Positions 63,001 through 64,000 of a DNA stretch of 64,000 nt are shown one piece after another. Position numbers and translations under genes: made by a program. Position 1 is the stretch's first letter. Each line of letters starts with the position of its first letter. A model generated the notes under the pieces. The model did not search any database. It was given only the letters and a program-made list of their open reading frames with translations, and was not told the origin of the DNA. Source of the DNA: Paulownia fortunei (lineage: Eukaryota; Streptophyta; Magnoliopsida; Lamiales; Paulowniaceae); assembly GCA_019321725.1 (NCBI GenBank), contig CM033111.1:9920001-9984000 (forward strand), given 5' to 3'.

Positions 63001-64000
63001 GAGAAGGCTGCAGAAACTTCAAATGCTCTATTGATAACTTTCTGAGGACAGAGATTAATCAACTATATCCGAGGGCATCATAGTTTAAATCACTAGAATT
63101 GAAGAGATAAAAGTAGCGAGCTAATTACTAGCAACACAAAAATCATGATGCACGTCAAGCAGTCAGAGCTTAAGGAAACAACCAATACTGTCTGTTACAG
63201 TAACAGCATTAAGTGGTTGAAGTTCCATAAATTATCAAATTTTTATAAATTGGGACCAATAAGGTGAAGAAAAAGTGGAGACTGATTCCTTGGTTTTGTT
63301 TAGAAGTCAAAAGAAGAAGAAGAAATGACACTTCTGTAAAACGTAAGACATTTGAATTGGGGTAGAGTCAACTACCATAGTGGCACATGCATTGCACCAG
63401 CGCATTACATTAAAGATGAGGTCAATTAAGTGAATTATAAGAATGACACTGTGACGGACAATACGAAACTCATTAAGCACTGGAGGATAAGTGACAACAA
63501 AAACATCATTTACTAACAATTTACCCTCAGATTAAGTTCACCGCGCAAGAACACATATTTTGTCTTACAAACCTGTCATGAAATCCTAAACGAATCCAAT
63601 CCTCTGCTTTAGATGTGGTAATTAACTCCAGGCAAAACTGTTCAAAAATCTGATCTTATCTAGGTTGTTCTACATCATTTAGTTTTTCATTTCTCATAGT
63701 TAATTCAATAAAAGTCAAAACAAGAAAAGGGGTCAAAATCTATTTCTTTACATCATATGGACACACAACTTGAGAAAATACGAAAAGGCATTTAGGCTGG
63801 AAAAGGAAAACTACCTCGGCAACATTATGTCCCTGACGCCTTTTGTCCACAATGGCTAAAGGTGCATCAGACAACTTCTTGGCAAAAGCTCGTGCTCTAG
63901 CAACTCCTCCAACATCAGGTGAGACCACTACTAAGTCACTGGAACATATCTTCTTGCTGGCAAGATAATCGAGGATGACAGGCTTTTGCACAAAACCACA
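42056..64000 (-). CDS. PRS: ribose-phosphate pyrophosphokinase (PRPP synthetase), C-terminal four exons
   Basis: Makes PRPP from ribose 5-phosphate and ATP for purine, pyrimidine, NAD and His/Trp synthesis. The plastid or cytosolic form cannot be told without the N-terminus. Exons on the - strand: 64000-63815 (continues beyond the window or starts at an acceptor near 63983), 57981-57912, 47933-47852, 42236-42056 with TGA at 42058-42056. All splice sites are GT..AG and the phases join exactly, giving 172 residues. Visible: [19 protein letters not shown], the flexible region [14 protein letters not shown], the ribose-phosphate-binding loop [28 protein letters not shown], and the C-terminus ending DCSVSSIFQ. 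These match class I plant enzymes closely with no damage. The three introns are about 5.8, 10.0 and 5.6 kb and are filled with transposons listed separately. Confidence 0.93.
42492..44314. mobile_element. Mutator-like element with long terminal inverted repeats
   Basis: 1,823 bp in the last PRS intron. The arms, about 42492-42770 and 44035-44314, are inverted copies near 280 bp; both contain GGCCAATTTTGCC and CCCAAGCCCATGTGG, and the inverted stretch around the CACGTGA box. Flanked by the 9-bp repeat CTTTAATAC (42483-42491, 44315-44323), the Mutator hallmark. The middle is AT-rich except for a GC-richer stretch at about 43320-43680 with a short + strand frame (43522-43704), possibly captured host sequence. 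No MURA-like transposase. Confidence 0.85.
44949..45428 (+). mobile_element. solo copia-type LTR with 5-bp target duplication
   Basis: 480 bp from TGTTGGAAATTGAG to TTTTTTCCAATA, flanked by GTCAT on both sides (44944-44948, 45429-45433). It aligns as an inverted copy with 50013-49521. No internal domain is attached. Confidence 0.85.
46101..47412. mobile_element. Mutator-like TIR element with nested relative
   Basis: 1,312 bp with ends GGATAAATTACAAAAATTACC and, reversed, GGGTGAATTACAAAAACTATC. Inverted similarity extends over about 150 bp. The 9-bp repeat TTAATAATA flanks it (46092-46100, 47413-47421). Inside, 46319-46558 has the same kind of ends (AAATTATAAAAACTACCCC and GAGTAGTTTTTATTATTCAC), a smaller relative nested in the left part. 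No transposase. Confidence 0.8.
48300..49520 (+). other. intron stretch with unrecognised open frames
   Basis: A 114-codon + strand frame at 48476-48820 contains [20 protein letters not shown] recall this type of segment from plant retroelement ORF1/gag-like proteins; that is tentative. 48830-49020 repeats 'CAAGGCTTAATTCAAGGGAG' and related phrases two to three times. Frames at 49130-49504 (+) and 49401-49099 (-) overlap each other and resemble nothing I know. Probably a decayed transposon. Confidence 0.4.
49521..50013 (-). repeat. copia LTR, inverted relative of the solo LTR at 44949
   Basis: 493 bp, TGTTGGAAATTAGG to TTTTCCATCA on the - strand. Shares with 44949-45428 the start, the CCCTACCCTAATGGAAT block and the GCAAGACTGGTGGGCGAGCTTA-like block. 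Confidence 0.85.
51904..52362. repeat. tandem duplication of about 230 bp
   Basis: 51904-52130 and 52131-52362 are nearly identical, sharing CACTTCTTGAATTCATTAGG and ATTAGGCGTAAACATTTCGC. The duplication lies inside the decayed copia element. Confidence 0.9.
54802..54873 (+). pseudogene. tRNA-Gly(GCC)-like relic or SINE head
   Basis: TGGTCTAGTGGTAGAAT (from 54809) is the A-box half of tRNA-Gly. GGTTGAGTTCC (54851-54861) is a B box with one change from GGTTCGATTCC. The spacing fits a tRNA, but the anticodon arm reads CCTCACCACTG and the acceptor stem does not pair, so it is not a working tRNA. A T-run follows at about 54881. Could be a SINE 5' part. Confidence 0.6.
55021..57600. other. PRS intron, no element resolved
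   Basis: Mixed-composition sequence. A 105-codon + strand frame at 55817-56134 has no recognisable motif. Possibly further decayed transposon or captured sequence. Confidence 0.35.
57613..57717. repeat. 54-bp tandem duplication
   Basis: Two copies beginning TAGCATTTCAC(A/G)ATAAAAC at 57613 and 57667, about 200 bp from the 57912-57981 exon on its 3' (intron) side. Confidence 0.9.
58369..58553 (+). repeat. dispersed direct repeat, copy A
   Basis: Contains AGAAGTGCTAACTT, TTGTGCATGTTTG and GTGGTTTTTGGTTATGTAAATG. Copy B at 62497-62683 has the same order. Probably a MITE family (hAT-like style), ends not fixed. Confidence 0.75.
58763..58945 (+). repeat. 5' LTR of the truncated copia element
   Basis: About 183 bp, starting TGTTGGAGGATATAGG and ending just before the PBS. 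TATA-like CCTATAAAGG near 58880. Confidence 0.75.
59060..60210 (+). pseudogene. copia gag and protease, interrupted
   Basis: UBN2-type gag: [35 protein letters not shown] (59239 on), [18 protein letters not shown] stop at 59470 and a frame change follow. From 59605: a zinc knuckle [14 protein letters not shown] (C-x2-C-x4-H-x4-C) and the protease active site [16 protein letters not shown]. The frame then runs into a T-tract at about 60180 and shifts. Confidence 0.85.
60271..61156 (+). pseudogene. copia pre-integrase and integrase, interrupted
   Basis: 60271-60537: [17 protein letters not shown], the usual link from protease to integrase. 60491-61156: zinc-binding [12 protein letters not shown] ... 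CDICELAKH, then the catalytic triad: Asp in LIHNDVWG, Asp in KIDNGREYL, Glu in NSVAERK. Frame breaks lie between the two parts and after the Glu. The downstream region 61190-62034 continues with [12 protein letters not shown] and a Pro/Ser-rich linker. Confidence 0.87.
62031..62185 (+). pseudogene. copia RT, N-terminal fragment
   Basis: [29 protein letters not shown] and VDYQE mark the RT start. The sequence afterwards is unrelated, so the palm domain is lost. Confidence 0.85.
62497..62683 (+). repeat. dispersed direct repeat, copy B
   Basis: Pairs with 58369-58553; the two copies bracket the truncated copia element about 210 bp before its LTR and about 310 bp after its RT end. Confidence 0.75.
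62700..63814. other. PRS intron sequence
   Basis: No gene, RNA or element recognised up to the exon donor at 63814. Confidence 0.4.

Noticed and set aside
1..64000. CRISPR arrays, bacterial operons, rRNA genes or organelle DNA
   Set aside because: The spliced plant genes and LTR elements show nuclear plant DNA; no such structures were seen.

Overview
The window is nuclear DNA from a flowering plant, most likely a eudicot. It is AT-rich, with GT..AG introns, two conserved plant protein genes cut by the window edges, one complete plant gene, and a dense load of plant transposable elements. Genus and species cannot be read from it.

Host genes. (1) + strand, 340-5328: the C-terminal seven exons of an inositol polyphosphate 5-phosphatase. 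(2) + strand, 20186-22513: a complete four-exon 2-oxoglutarate/Fe(II) dioxygenase of the SRG1-like group, 392 residues. (3) - strand, 64000-42056: the last four exons of a ribose-phosphate pyrophosphokinase (PRPP synthetase). Its three visible introns span about 5.6, 10 and 5.8 kb and hold most of the transposons in the last third of the window. (4) - strand, about 24165-23495: a polycistronic C/D-box snoRNA gene, the least expected item. It has a telo-box/TATA promoter and three snoRNAs with paired terminal stems. Their guide stretches, as I recall the rRNA sequences, are complementary to 18S (all three) and 25S (one) rRNA.

Layout. 6219-18606 is a decayed Ty3-gypsy element of Tat type (LTRs, PBS, gag, protease, RT, RNase H, integrase, tandem repeats, PPT). 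Its RT is split by a nested 1,972-bp solo LTR with a 5-bp target duplication, and its 3' part carries an antisense gene with candidate introns and a coiled coil. 25601-26272 is a hAT-type non-autonomous element. 27337-28875 is a 5'-truncated copia element on the - strand. 29618-32748 holds fragments of another gypsy element and a small TIR element. 33403-40008 is a copia element with both LTRs, a deleted integrase core and a nested Tourist-like element. 40770-41130 is a Stowaway MITE.

Inside the PRPP synthetase introns lie two Mutator-like elements with 9-bp target duplications (42492-44314 and 46101-47412), a solo copia LTR (44949-45428), a degenerate - strand copia with a relative of the same LTR (49521-about 54300), a tRNA-Gly-like relic (about 54802-54873), and a copia element truncated in RT (58763-about 62190).

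The host genes are independent of one another: phosphoinositide signalling, a specialised-metabolism type oxygenase, nucleotide precursor supply and rRNA modification. All transposon reading frames seen are interrupted. Calls rest on reading the sequence and remembered family motifs; no alignment or database search was run.
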